This document shows positions 1 to 9,277 of a DNA stretch of 64,000 bases, piece after piece. A program made the translations under genes and the position numbers. Below the pieces are notes generated by a model. That model made no database searches, was not told the DNA's origin, and was given only the letters and a program-made list of their open reading frames with translations. How positions within the stretch are numbered: the first letter of the stretch is position 1; every line of letters starts with the position of its first letter. The stretch comes from Paraburkholderia tropica (lineage in GTDB: Bacteria > Pseudomonadota > Gammaproteobacteria > Burkholderiales > Burkholderiaceae), in assembly GCF_900109265.1 (NCBI RefSeq), contig NZ_FNZM01000009.1:248001-312000 (forward strand), given 5' to 3'.

Positions 1-1116
1 CTGCGAGAGCGCGATCACGGGCACATCGAGTTCCTTGGCCAGACTCTTGAGCGAACGCGAAATTTCCGAAATTTCGGTCGCGCGGTTTTCGCCGCTGCCC
101 GAACCGCTCATCAGCTGCAGGTAGTCGATGATGATGAGGCCGAGCTTGCCGCACTGGCGCGACAGACGCCGCGCGCGCGAGCGCAGTTCCATCGGGTTCA
201 GACCGCCGGTTTCGTCGATAAAGATCTGCGCCTCGCTCATTTTCTGCACGGCGTGCGTGAGCTTCGGCCAATCCTCGTCGGTCAGGCGGCCCGTGCGCAT
301 GCGGTGCTGGTCAAGGCGCCCCACCGAACCGAGCATACGCATGATGAGCTGCGTGCCCGGCATTTCCATCGAGAACACCGCGACCGGCAGGCCGTATTCC
401 ACGGCCACATATTCGCCGACGTTCATCGAAAACGCGGTCTTACCCATCGACGGACGGCCCGCCACGATGATCAGTTCGCCGCCGTGCATGCCCGAGGTCA
501 TGCGGTCGAGGTCGATGAAGCCCGTGGGCGTGCCCGTCACGTCGCTCGGATTGGCCGTGTGATAGAGCGTGTCGATGCGCTCCACGACCTGTGTGAGCAG
601 CGGCCCGATTTCGAGGAAGCCCTGAGTACCGCGCGCGCCGTCTTCGGCGATCGAGAACACCTTGGCCTCGGCCTCGTCGAGCAGCTGACGCACTTCCTTG
701 CCTTGCGGATTGAAGGCGTCGGAGGAAATTTCGTCGGCGACCGACACGAGGCGGCGCAGCACCGCGCGATCGCGCACGATTTCCGCGTAGCGGCGGATGT
801 TCGCGGCGCTCGGCGTGTTCTGCGCCAGCGCGTTGAGGTACGCGAGACCGCCCACGTCCTCGGCCTTGCCCGAGGTGCCGAGCGATTCGAACACGGTCAC
901 CACGTCGGCGGGACGCGCGGACGAGATCAGGCGGCCAATATGCTCGAAGATCAGGCGGTGATCGTAGCGGTAGAAGTCGCTTTGCGAGAGGAAGTCGGCA
1001 ATCCGGTCCCAGGCGCCGTTATCCAGCAGCAGGCCGCCGAGCACCGATTGTTCGGCTTCGATCGAATGCGGCGGGACTTTCAGCGACTCGAGTTGGGGAT
1101 CTTTCGGAGCGTTCAT
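1..1116 (-). CDS. dnaB: Replicative DNA helicase DnaB (3' end cut by the window)
   Basis: This is the ring helicase that unwinds DNA at the replication fork and binds primase. The reading frame runs from ATG at 1116 (MNAPKDPQLESL) to base 1, giving 372 codons. The N-terminal helical domain spans about residues 15-115. The RecA-like domain follows, with Walker A GRPSMGKT near residues 220-227, the ETGG segment, and a Walker B-like LIIIDYLQLM near 330-340. DnaB proteins are about 460-470 residues, so roughly 90 C-terminal residues lie outside the window. The gene follows rplI on the same strand, but a strong terminator at 1208-1239 lies between them, so it probably has its own promoter. Confidence 0.97.
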   Translation of the reverse strand, partial: MNAPKDPQLESLKVPPHSIEAEQSVLGGLLLDNGAWDRIADFLSQSDFYRYDHRLIFEHIGRLISSARPADVVTVFESLGTSGKAEDVGGLAYLNALAQNTPSAANIRRYAEIVRDRAVLRRLVSVADEISSDAFNPQGKEVRQLLDEAEAKVFSIAEDGARGTQGFLEIGPLLTQVVERIDTLYHTANPSDVTGTPTGFIDLDRMTSGMHGGELIIVAGRPSMGKTAFSMNVGEYVAVEYGLPVAVFSMEMPGTQLIMRMLGSVGRLDQHRMRTGRLTDEDWPKLTHAVQKMSEAQIFIDETGGLNPMELRSRARRLSRQCGKLGLIIIDYLQLMSGSGSGENRATEISEISRSLKSLAKELDVPVIALSQ

Positions 1117-1207
1117 GGAGGGCAATTATCGGACAGCGGACGGGCGCTCACAAGCTTCAAAAAGTGCAACAGCGCGTGCAAGCAAGCGAGTGCGATGAGC
1201 GCGCAAC

Positions 1208-1239
1208 AAAAAAGGCAGAAGCCCTGCGGCTCCTGCCTT
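1208..1239 (-). terminator. Rho-independent terminator after rplI
   Basis: Read on the minus strand, a 12-bp stem (AAGGCAGGAGCC / GGCTTCTGCCTT, one G-U pair) with loop GCAG is followed by six T. It ends the rpsF-priB-rpsR-rplI transcript before dnaB. Confidence 0.85.
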
Positions 1240-1299
1240 TCTTGTTCTTTGCGACGTAGAACGGCGCGAACACACGGTCCGTGAGGACCGCATGCGTGC

Positions 1300-1752
1300 T
1301 TAGGCGTGTTCGCCCAGCACCGACACCGTGATGTCGACGAGCACGTCCGTGTGCAGCGAAACTTGCACCGGGTGATCGCCAACGATCTTCAGCGGGCCTT
1401 CCGGCAGACGCACTTGCGCCTTTTCCACTGCGAAGCCTTGCTTCGTGAGCGCTTCGGCGATGTCCGCGTTCGTGACCGAACCGAACAGACGGCCGTCGAC
1501 GCCGGCCTTCTGGCCGATCTGAACGGACAGGCCGCTCAGCTTTTCGCCTTCGCCTTGGGCAGCTGCCAGCTTTTCAGCGGCGGCCTTTTCGAGTTCAGCG
1601 CGGCGAACTTCGAATTCAGCGATTGCGTCCTTCGTTGCGCGGCGAGCCTTCTTGTTCGGGATCAGGAAGTTACGTGCGTAACCGTCCTTCACCTTGACGA
1701 TGTCGCCGAGGTTGCCCAGGTTGACGACTTTTTCCAGAAGAATGATCTGCAT
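1300..1752 (-). CDS. rplI: 50S ribosomal protein L9
   Basis: This protein binds 23S rRNA at the base of the L1 stalk and helps keep reading frame. At 150 residues it is full length. The N-terminal domain starts MQIILLEKVVNLGNLGDIVKVKDGYARNFLIP, the classic L9 signature. A long charged connecting helix spans about residues 45-75, and the C-terminal rRNA-binding domain follows. The start is ATG at 1752 with AAGGAG upstream. It is the last gene of the rpsF-priB-rpsR-rplI operon, a widely conserved arrangement. Confidence 0.98.
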   Translation of the reverse strand: MQIILLEKVVNLGNLGDIVKVKDGYARNFLIPNKKARRATKDAIAEFEVRRAELEKAAAEKLAAAQGEGEKLSGLSVQIGQKAGVDGRLFGSVTNADIAEALTKQGFAVEKAQVRLPEGPLKIVGDHPVQVSLHTDVLVDITVSVLGEHA

Positions 1753-1779
1753 TCTATTGCTCCTTGTAGCGTCGTCTTA

Positions 1780-2055
1780 TTAGGCCTTGTGCTGGTCGGT
1801 GTACGGCATCAGCGCGAGGAAACGCGCGCGCTTGATAGCCGTGTCCAGCTGACGCTGATAGTGGGCCTTCGTACCCGTCAGACGAGCCGGCGTGATCTTG
1901 CCGTTTTCGCCGATGAAGTCCTTCAGCGTTTCGATGTCCTTGTAGTCGATCTGATCGACGCCTGCAGCCGTGAAGCGGCAGAACTTCTTACGCTTGAAGA
2001 GCGGGTTTTGCTGTTGACGACGCTTGTCGAATTTCTTACCAGTCGGGCGGGGCAT
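1780..2055 (-). CDS. rpsR: 30S ribosomal protein S18
   Basis: This is a small basic protein of the 30S platform that binds next to S6. It has 91 residues and begins MPRPTGKKFDKRRQQQNPLFKRKKFCRF, with the conserved core DYKDIETLKDFI and the tail KARFLALMPYTDQH. It starts 2 bp after the priB stop with AAGGAC upstream, so the two are translated from one message. S6 is encoded in the same operon, as is usual. Confidence 0.98.
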   Translation of the reverse strand: MPRPTGKKFDKRRQQQNPLFKRKKFCRFTAAGVDQIDYKDIETLKDFIGENGKITPARLTGTKAHYQRQLDTAIKRARFLALMPYTDQHKA

Positions 2056-2057
2056 GA

Positions 2058-2357
2058 TTAGTCCTTTCCTGTACCTTGCATTTCGGTGATGTGAAACACC
2101 AGGGTTCGCGCGTTGCGGTGCTTTTTCGCCAGAAAACCGGTGAAGAGCGCTTCCACGCCCATCTCGCAGCTTTCGACCAGACCGCAGGCCTTGCCTGCCG
2201 CCACCGCGGGCATCGTGAGCTCGACGAATCGGGGAATCCCCGCTTCGACGACCTCCGTGCGGTGCTGCAACGTGACGCTGGCAATCGGAACGCCGGCGGG
2301 TGTGTACCGCACCGGTTCGCGTTCGACGACGCTAGCCGTGAGTTGCAGCCTGTTCAC
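2058..2357 (-). CDS. priB: Primosomal replication protein N (PriB)
   Basis: PriB is an OB-fold single-stranded DNA-binding protein that stabilises PriA at stalled forks during replication restart. It has 99 residues and begins MNRLQLTASVVEREPVRYTPAGVPI, with the SSB-like core VTLQHRTEVVEAGIPRFVELTMPAV. The tail LVFHITEMQ is also typical of the family. It lies between rpsF and rpsR, the standard position in beta- and gammaproteobacteria, with 46 bp after rpsF and 2 bp before rpsR. Confidence 0.95.
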   Translation of the reverse strand: MNRLQLTASVVEREPVRYTPAGVPIASVTLQHRTEVVEAGIPRFVELTMPAVAAGKACGLVESCEMGVEALFTGFLAKKHRNARTLVFHITEMQGTGKD

Positions 2358-2403
2358 GCAGTGTGCTTAAGCAAGTGAGCTCGAATCCTGATGGCTTGTG
2401 TAA

Positions 2404-2775
2404 TTAAGCCTGCGCTTCGGTCGGCTGAGCAGCCGCCTTCTTGGCTTCTTCGCGCTGCACTTCCTTCATCATCGGCGACGGGCCGGTTTCGGCCTTCTTC
2501 ATCTTGACGATGAGGTGACGCAGCACAGCGTCGTTGAACTTGAACGCGTGTTCGAGTTCGTCGAGCGTGGTCTGGTCGCATTCGATGTTCATGCAGACGT
2601 AGTGAGCCTTCGCGAGTTTCTCGATCATGTAGGCCAGTTGACGACGGCCCCAGTCTTCGATGCGGTGGATCTGGCCGCCGTGCGACGTGATCGTGCCCTT
2701 GTAACGCTCGATCATCGCGGGCACTTGCTCGCTTTGATCGGGGTGCACGATGAAGACGATTTCGTAATGACGCAT
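2404..2775 (-). CDS. rpsF: 30S ribosomal protein S6
   Basis: S6 binds 16S rRNA together with S18. It has 123 residues beginning MRHYEIVFIVHPDQSEQVPAM, with the family motif HRIEDWGRRQLAYMI and an alanine-rich tail. The open frame extends further upstream, but ATG at 2775 is chosen because it matches the family start and has AAGGAG seven bases before it. It is the first gene of the ribosomal/primosomal operon, and a promoter-like pair lies 66-94 bp upstream of this start codon. Confidence 0.98.
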   Translation of the reverse strand: MRHYEIVFIVHPDQSEQVPAMIERYKGTITSHGGQIHRIEDWGRRQLAYMIEKLAKAHYVCMNIECDQTTLDELEHAFKFNDAVLRHLIVKMKKAETGPSPMMKEVQREEAKKAAAQPTEAQA

Positions 2776-2840
2776 ATTCACTCCTTGTGGATTAAAGCCA
2801 CCCGGGCGTCGGAACCGGTGCGGCAAGTGAGAAGCCGAAG

Positions 2841-2869
2841 ATTGTAGCGCGGCCACGCTACGCGCGCAA
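2841..2869 (-). promoter_or_regulatory. Candidate sigma-70 promoter of the rpsF operon
   Basis: On the minus strand there is TTGCGC (2864-2869), 17 bp, then TACAAT (2841-2846). It would give a leader of about 60 bases before rpsF, room for the S6:S18 autoregulatory leader known in other bacteria. Confidence 0.6.
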
Positions 2870-2953
2870 GCCAAATCATGCAGTGACGTGCTGAATCAGG
2901 CGTGTTTTCAAGGACTTGCGTGGTGCGCACGGCGGCGCGATACGCGCCAAGCA

Positions 2954-2986
2954 GGCCCAAAGCCGGCCCAAAGCGGACCCAAAGCG
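2954..2986. repeat. Three tandem 11-bp repeats
   Basis: Three near-identical 11-bp units (GGCCCAAAGCC, GGCCCAAAGCG, GACCCAAAGCG) sit end to end between the anti-sigma gene and the rpsF promoter. The period is one DNA helical turn. Confidence 0.8.
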
Positions 2987-3000
2987 GCGAAAAACGCGCC

Positions 3001-3933
3001 CTAGCCCCCACTTCCGCCGCCCGCGAGCCGGGCGTCGAGCGCGGCGCGCAGGCCGACGAGCGCATCCGGCCCGGCGTCGGTGACGGCCCACCAGGTCATG
3101 CCGCCCGCCTGCCAGTGTGCGAGCGCGTAGCCGTCGTCGCGCGGCGGCGCGGCGGCGTCCGCCTGCGGGCCGGACACGCCCGGCGGGAACACGTAGACGT
3201 CGATCACGTGCTTGCGGAAGCGGTACACCAGCACCGCGACGCGCTCGCGCCCCACGTAGTCGAGCCGGCCGCCCACGAGCGGAAAGCCCTGCGCGGCGAG
3301 ATCCTCGACCGGCGGCGCGTAGTCGATGCGGCCGTTGAACCACGGCTTCACCGTATGGCTATCGGTCGAGATCACGTCGAGATCGCGGCCCGAGATCTGC
3401 GCGCGCACGTGGCTCGCCACGAGTTCGTCGACGAAAGCGTCCGATGCGACCGGTTGACGCAGATGCAGCGCCACGACGACGCCTAGCGCACACAGCGCGA
3501 GCACGCCCAGCGCCGACCAGGCGAACGCCGGCGCGCGCGCGCCCGACGCATTGCCCGAACCACTGAAGCCAACGAGGGACGGCCACCTCCAGCCCGCGAG
3601 CCGGCCCGCCTTCCCACCGGATTTCCCGCCGGCCGCAGACGGCGATTGCGGAGCGCGCACGGTGCGCACGTCATCGTCGCCCCGCAGCGGAGCCGGTTCC
3701 GGACTCGCCGCCTCGAGCGGCGGCAAGGCTGCCACGATGCGCGCGGCCAGTCCCGACGGCGCGCGATGATAAGGCGCGACGCGCACGGCCCGCGAAATCG
3801 CCTGCGCGGTATCGGCCGCCTCGCGGCACGGCGCGCAGCCATCCAGATGCTCGCGCACGCGCCATTCGTCGGCGGCGGAAAGTTCTCGATCGACGCTCGC
3901 ATCGAGCAGCGGGCGCGCTTCATCACAGTTCAT
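3001..3933 (-). CDS. Membrane anti-sigma factor with zinc-binding domain
   Basis: This probably holds the ECF sigma factor encoded just upstream inactive at the membrane. The protein has 310 residues. The N-terminal zinc anti-sigma fold (residues 1-45) carries Cys3 and the H-x3-C-x2-C motif in REHLDGCAPCREA. A proline/alanine-rich linker follows. One membrane segment lies near residues 135-160 (AFAWSALGVLALCALGVVVAL), and the remaining 150 residues would be periplasmic. Its start overlaps the end of the sigma gene by 11 bp, typical of translationally coupled sigma/anti-sigma pairs. The signal sensed by the periplasmic part is unknown. Confidence 0.85.
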   Translation of the reverse strand: MNCDEARPLLDASVDRELSAADEWRVREHLDGCAPCREAADTAQAISRAVRVAPYHRAPSGLAARIVAALPPLEAASPEPAPLRGDDDVRTVRAPQSPSAAGGKSGGKAGRLAGWRWPSLVGFSGSGNASGARAPAFAWSALGVLALCALGVVVALHLRQPVASDAFVDELVASHVRAQISGRDLDVISTDSHTVKPWFNGRIDYAPPVEDLAAQGFPLVGGRLDYVGRERVAVLVYRFRKHVIDVYVFPPGVSGPQADAAAPPRDDGYALAHWQAGGMTWWAVTDAGPDALVGLRAALDARLAGGGSGG

Positions 3934-4771
3934 CTGGCGCCTCCGTCGTGCGGCTCACCGTGGAATTCGAGGTCGGCGCGACCCCGGGCGACATCGACGG
4001 CACAGCACTTCCGCCGTCGACGGCCGGCTCCTCGCGGAACCGGCCGTCTGGCCCCCGGCCGGATGGTCTCCACGCCTTGCTGTTGCCCCCGAAATCGGTC
4101 TTGCCATCCTGCCTTGCGGCTATCGGCGATGACGGCGGTATTTGTGTCTGCGCACAGCCTCTCGCACCATCAGCCGTGCCCCGCGCGTGTTGCGCCGCCA
4201 GCATCGCCGCGAGCCGTTTGCGGCCACGCGAGAGACGCGACATCACCGTTCCGACCGGCACGTCGATGACCATCGCGATTTCGCGATAGCCCATGTCCTC
4301 CAGCTCGCGCAATACCAGCACTTCGCGATACTCGACCGGCAGACGCTGCAGCGCGTCCTGCACGCGGCGCGCATCCTCGGCGCGGATCGCGAGCGTTTCC
4401 GGATCGACGCTGCCGGTCTCCCAGCCGTCCGGCGGCGTGTCGTCACGCAGCTCGTCGAACGGGGCAACTTCTTCCGCGCCTGCCCGTCGCCGCCACTCGT
4501 CGTACCAGACCCGCCGCACGATCGCGAGCAGCCACGGCCGCGCCTGATCGCCGCGAAACGTATCGAAGAAGCGGAACGCGCGCAAAAACGCGTCCTGAAC
4601 GATGTCCTCGGCGTCGCCGGGATTGCGCGACAACCAGCGCGCGAGGTTGTACGCGGCGTCCAGATGCGGCAGCGCCAGCGCCTGAAAGCGCGCATTGCGC
4701 GCCCGCGCGTCCTGCACGTCCTGTGCATCGCGCTGCGTCTCGCCGTGCTGCCCGTTCGCGGTTTCGCCCAC
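3923..4771 (-). CDS. ECF RNA polymerase sigma factor with long C-terminal tail
   Basis: This is an alternative sigma factor for an envelope or redox stress regulon. It begins with GTG at 4771 (MGETANGQHGE), preceded by GAGGGGA. Region 2 lies at about residues 33-78 (AAYNLARWLSRNPGDAEDIVQDAFLRAF in part). Region 4 is near 140-187 (LPVEYREVLVLRELEDMGYREIA in part) with its helix-turn-helix ending in GTVMSRLSRGRKRL. ECF factors usually stop at 170-200 residues; here about 90 further residues, rich in Ser, Pro, Gly and Arg, have no fold I recognise. The anti-sigma gene overlaps its stop. A promoter-like site upstream (4828-4857) resembles one on the opposite arm. Confidence 0.9.
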   Translation of the reverse strand: MGETANGQHGETQRDAQDVQDARARNARFQALALPHLDAAYNLARWLSRNPGDAEDIVQDAFLRAFRFFDTFRGDQARPWLLAIVRRVWYDEWRRRAGAEEVAPFDELRDDTPPDGWETGSVDPETLAIRAEDARRVQDALQRLPVEYREVLVLRELEDMGYREIAMVIDVPVGTVMSRLSRGRKRLAAMLAAQHARGTADGARGCAQTQIPPSSPIAARQDGKTDFGGNSKAWRPSGRGPDGRFREEPAVDGGSAVPSMSPGVAPTSNSTVSRTTEAPDEL

Positions 4772-4827
4772 GTCGTCCCCTCGCGCCCTCGTGCGCCACC
4801 TTCATGCCAACGTTCGTCCCACATCGG

Positions 4828-4857
4828 CATGACTGGCTTCACGGGCAGTTTATTCCC
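4828..4857 (-). promoter_or_regulatory. Candidate ECF-type promoter of the sigma/anti-sigma operon
   Basis: The minus strand reads GGGAAT (4852-4857), 18 bp, then GTCATG (4828-4833). The same layout occurs on the plus strand at 4888-4917, which suggests one sigma factor reads both. Confidence 0.5.
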
Positions 4858-4887
4858 GCGAATCCCGCGCGAAATCAAAAATAAATC

Positions 4888-4917
4888 GGGAATGGAACGA
4901 TGCCGACACCGGTATGG
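4888..4917 (+). promoter_or_regulatory. Candidate ECF-type promoter of the phosphoesterase/cupredoxin operon
   Basis: GGGAAT (4888-4893), 18 bp, then GTATGG (4912-4917). The -35 region also contains GGAAC, the commonest ECF -35 core. The leader before the phosphoesterase would be about 55 bases. Confidence 0.5.
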
Positions 4918-4979
4918 CAGTCATGCGCCGATGCAAAGCCGACAAGCAGACGCGCCCCACCCTCCACGAGGAGACCGAC

Positions 4980-5888
4980 ATGCCGACCACCCCCGCGCCT
5001 CTTTCGCGCCGACACTTCCTGAAGCTGGCCGCGCTCGGCGGCGGCGCCGTATTCGCTTCGGCGCTGCCCGGCTGGGCCTCGGGCCAGGCGGCCGGCCACG
5101 CCGACTTTTTCTTCGTCCAGCTCTCCGACGCCCATTGGGGCTTCGAAGGGGCGGCCATCAATCCGGATGCGAAAGGCACACTGCCCAAGGCGATCGCCGC
5201 CGTCAACGCGCTGCCCGCCACGCCCGACTTCGTCGTCTTCACGGGCGACCTCACGCACACGACCGACGATCCGGCCGTGCGCCGCGCGCGCATGCGCGAG
5301 TTCCAGCAGATCGTCGCGGGACTGCGCGTGAAGCCGCTCTATCTGATGCCCGGCGAGCACGATGCGAGTCTCGACAACGGCGAGGCGTTTCGCGAGATCT
5401 TCGGCGCGACGCACTACACCTTCGATCATCGCGGCGTGCATTTCGTGGTGCTCGACAACGTCTCGGACCCGGCGGGCCGTATCGGCGACGCGCAACTCGC
5501 CTGGCTCGCCGACGATCTCGGCCGCCAGCCCGAGGACGCGCGCATCGTCGTCTTCACGCACCGGCCGCTGTTCGATCTCGCGCCGCAGTGGGACTGGGCG
5601 ACGCGCGACGGCACGCAGGCCATCGCGCTGTTGCAGAAACACGCGAACGTCACGGTGTTCTACGGCCACATTCATCAGGAGAACCACACGATGACGGGCT
5701 CGGTCTCGCACCACGCCGCGCGCTCGCTGATGTTCGCGCTGCCCGCGCCGATGTCGCAGCCCAAGCGCCTGCCGGTGCCGTGGGACGCGGCCGCGCCGTA
5801 CAAGGGACTCGGCTGGCGCAGCGTCGATGTCGATGGCGCGCCCGGCGCGTTTGCGCTGACCGAGGTGCCGATCCGCGAGATCGGGTGA
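4980..5888 (+). CDS. Exported calcineurin-like metallophosphoesterase (Tat signal)
   Basis: This is a two-metal phosphohydrolase predicted to work in the periplasm; its substrate is unknown. ATG at 4980 is chosen over an upstream start because GAGGAG precedes it and it opens directly on a twin-arginine signal, SRRHFLKLAALGGGAVFA (residues 9-26). Metallophosphoesterase motifs appear in order: QLSDAHWG (D and H), FTGDLTH, MPGEHD (in place of the usual GNHD), FTHRP, and the final YGHIHQ. The length of 302 residues suits the family. It is followed 64 bp later by a cupredoxin gene, and both seem to form an operon controlled by the divergent ECF factor. Confidence 0.88.
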   Translation: MPTTPAPLSRRHFLKLAALGGGAVFASALPGWASGQAAGHADFFFVQLSDAHWGFEGAAINPDAKGTLPKAIAAVNALPATPDFVVFTGDLTHTTDDPAVRRARMREFQQIVAGLRVKPLYLMPGEHDASLDNGEAFREIFGATHYTFDHRGVHFVVLDNVSDPAGRIGDAQLAWLADDLGRQPEDARIVVFTHRPLFDLAPQWDWATRDGTQAIALLQKHANVTVFYGHIHQENHTMTGSVSHHAARSLMFALPAPMSQPKRLPVPWDAAAPYKGLGWRSVDVDGAPGAFALTEVPIREIG

Positions 5889-5952
5889 AGGTTGTCACGG
5901 GATCGAAGCGCACACAAGGCGCACGCGAAGCACACACAATCAGGAGACCACC

Positions 5953-6345
5953 ATGCTGAAACTTCATCGTTTGCGCGCCCGTGAGCCGCGCCTTGCGCGC
6001 CGCCGCTGGCTCGCGCTCGCAGCCGCCACGATGGGCGCGGGCGCATTGCTGCGCGTGGACGCACAGGCCGCGCCGCGCGTCATCAAGGTTCACGCGCGCC
6101 GCTTCGTGTTCACGCCCGACCATATCGCGCTCGCGCCGCACGAAAGCGTCATATTCGAGCTGACGTCGCAGGACACGACGATGGGCTTTTCGATTCCGCA
6201 GTACGGTGTGCGCGCCGACGTGCCGCCCGGCAGCGTCGTCAAACTCGCGGCCACGGCGGGCGACGCGGGCACGGTGCAGTTTCTCTGCGACATCTTCTGC
6301 GGCTCGGGCCACGAGACGATGAACGGCGTGATCACGGTCGGATAA
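5953..6345 (+). CDS. Exported CuA-like cupredoxin with an altered ligand
   Basis: This is a small copper-binding protein of 130 residues resembling the CuA domain of cytochrome oxidase subunit II and nitrous-oxide reductase. An RRRWLALAAATMGAGALL signal (Tat-like twin arginine) covers about residues 16-35. A single cupredoxin domain follows. Its C-terminal end has CDIFCGSGHETM, the CuA loop C-x3-C-x3-H-x2-M. In the usual CuA fold the other histidine sits in a D-x-x-H-S-F-x-x-P segment; here the matching stretch is DTTMGFSIP, so Met appears to replace that His. No membrane anchor other than the signal is visible, and no oxidase genes are nearby. An electron-transfer or copper-handling role is inference. 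Confidence 0.85.
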   Translation: MLKLHRLRAREPRLARRRWLALAAATMGAGALLRVDAQAAPRVIKVHARRFVFTPDHIALAPHESVIFELTSQDTTMGFSIPQYGVRADVPPGSVVKLAATAGDAGTVQFLCDIFCGSGHETMNGVITVG

Positions 6346-6366
6346 GCGAAATCGTGGATCAGCGAC

Positions 6367-7278
6367 TCAAACGTCGTCGGTCCAATATCCGGGCCGCGAA
6401 TAGATCGCCTTCAGATAATCGATGAAATAGCGCACCTTGGCCGGCACATAGCGCTGCTGCGGATACACGGCGAGGATGTCGTAATCGGGCAGCGCGTACT
6501 CGTCGAGCACGGTTTCCAGTTCGCCGCGCGCGAGCTGCGCGTCGATCTCCCAGGTCGAACGCCAGCCGAGCCCGAGCCCTTCCGTCACCCAGCGGTGCAG
6601 CAACTCGCCGTCGTTGCAGTCGAGATTGCCGCCCACGCGCACGGTCGCGAGCTTGCCATTGCGGCGGAAATACCAGCCGCGATTCTGTCCGCCTTGCAGA
6701 TTGAACGCGAGGCAATTGTGGTTCGGCAGATCTTCGAGCGATTTCGGCCGGCCGTGCTTGCGGAAATAGTCCGGCGTGCCGCACACCACGCGCCGGTTCG
6801 AGGCGAGCTTCACGGCGACGAAATTCGGATCGACCGAGCCGCCGATGCGGATCGACAGGTCATAGCCCTCGCGCACCAGATCGACCACGCGGTCAGTCAG
6901 GTTGAAGGACACCTGCAACTCGGGTTTGTCGGCGAGAAATTCGGGCGCGAGCGGCGCGACGTGCTTGCGCCCGAACGCGGCGGGCGCCGAGACGATCAGA
7001 TGCCCGTTCACCACGCGCCGCCCCACCGACAGCTCGTTCTCCGCCTGCTCCCATTCCGCCAGCAGCCCGCGGCAGCGCTCCAGAAACGCGGCGCCTTCCT
7101 CGCTGACCACCAGCCGCCGCGTCGAGCGGTACATCAGCTTCACACCGAGGCGCTTTTCGAGCGCGTCGATCCGACGGCCGAGAATCACGGGCGACACGCC
7201 CTCCTCCAGCGCCGCCGCCGCGAGACTGCCCGCCTCCGCGACGCGCACGAAGGTCTCGATCTGCTTGAAGCGATCCAT
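6367..7278 (-). CDS. LysR-family regulator next to gcl
   Basis: A DNA-binding regulator of 303 residues. The N-terminal winged helix (residues 1-60, FVRVAEAGSLAAAALEEGVSPVILGRRIDALEKRLGV in part) is of the LysR type. The effector-binding domain starts near residue 90, and the C-terminal region ends KVRYFIDYLKAIYSRPGYW. It is divergent from the glyoxylate genes gcl-hyi-glxR, the classic position for a LysR regulator of its neighbour, so I infer control of that operon. The effector cannot be read from sequence; glyoxylate or a related C2 compound is a guess. Confidence 0.9.
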   Translation of the reverse strand: MDRFKQIETFVRVAEAGSLAAAALEEGVSPVILGRRIDALEKRLGVKLMYRSTRRLVVSEEGAAFLERCRGLLAEWEQAENELSVGRRVVNGHLIVSAPAAFGRKHVAPLAPEFLADKPELQVSFNLTDRVVDLVREGYDLSIRIGGSVDPNFVAVKLASNRRVVCGTPDYFRKHGRPKSLEDLPNHNCLAFNLQGGQNRGWYFRRNGKLATVRVGGNLDCNDGELLHRWVTEGLGLGWRSTWEIDAQLARGELETVLDEYALPDYDILAVYPQQRYVPAKVRYFIDYLKAIYSRPGYWTDDV

Positions 7279-7318
7279 CGTCTGTCTCCTTCCGATTCTC
7301 TCGTCGCCCGGTCATTCC

Positions 7319-7331
7319 ATACTTTTTGTAT
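7319..7331. promoter_or_regulatory. LysR-type palindrome between the regulator and gcl
   Basis: ATAC-TTTTT-GTAT is an interrupted palindrome in an AT-rich patch of the divergent intergenic region, 40 bp from the regulator start and 115 bp from gcl. It is a reasonable LysR operator candidate. Confidence 0.5.
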
Positions 7332-7445
7332 CGAAATAAGCGACCCGGACTGATCTTATCAAACCTTTCCTGCAAGCCTACAGTGACCCTCAAGCGCTGT
7401 ATCCCTCGGCCTGTTCAGGCCGCCGCGACATTCAGGAGACATTTC

Positions 7446-9221
<1,776 letters not shown>

Positions 9222-9277
9222 TGATTCGACGAAACAGTATTCGTCGTATTGCCTTAGTGTTTGTGTAGTGCTTCCAC

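Noticed and set aside
4142..5959. 605-codon plus-strand frame over the sigma factor and phosphoesterase
   Set aside because: It crosses the divergent promoters and is out of frame with the phosphoesterase; no domain fits.
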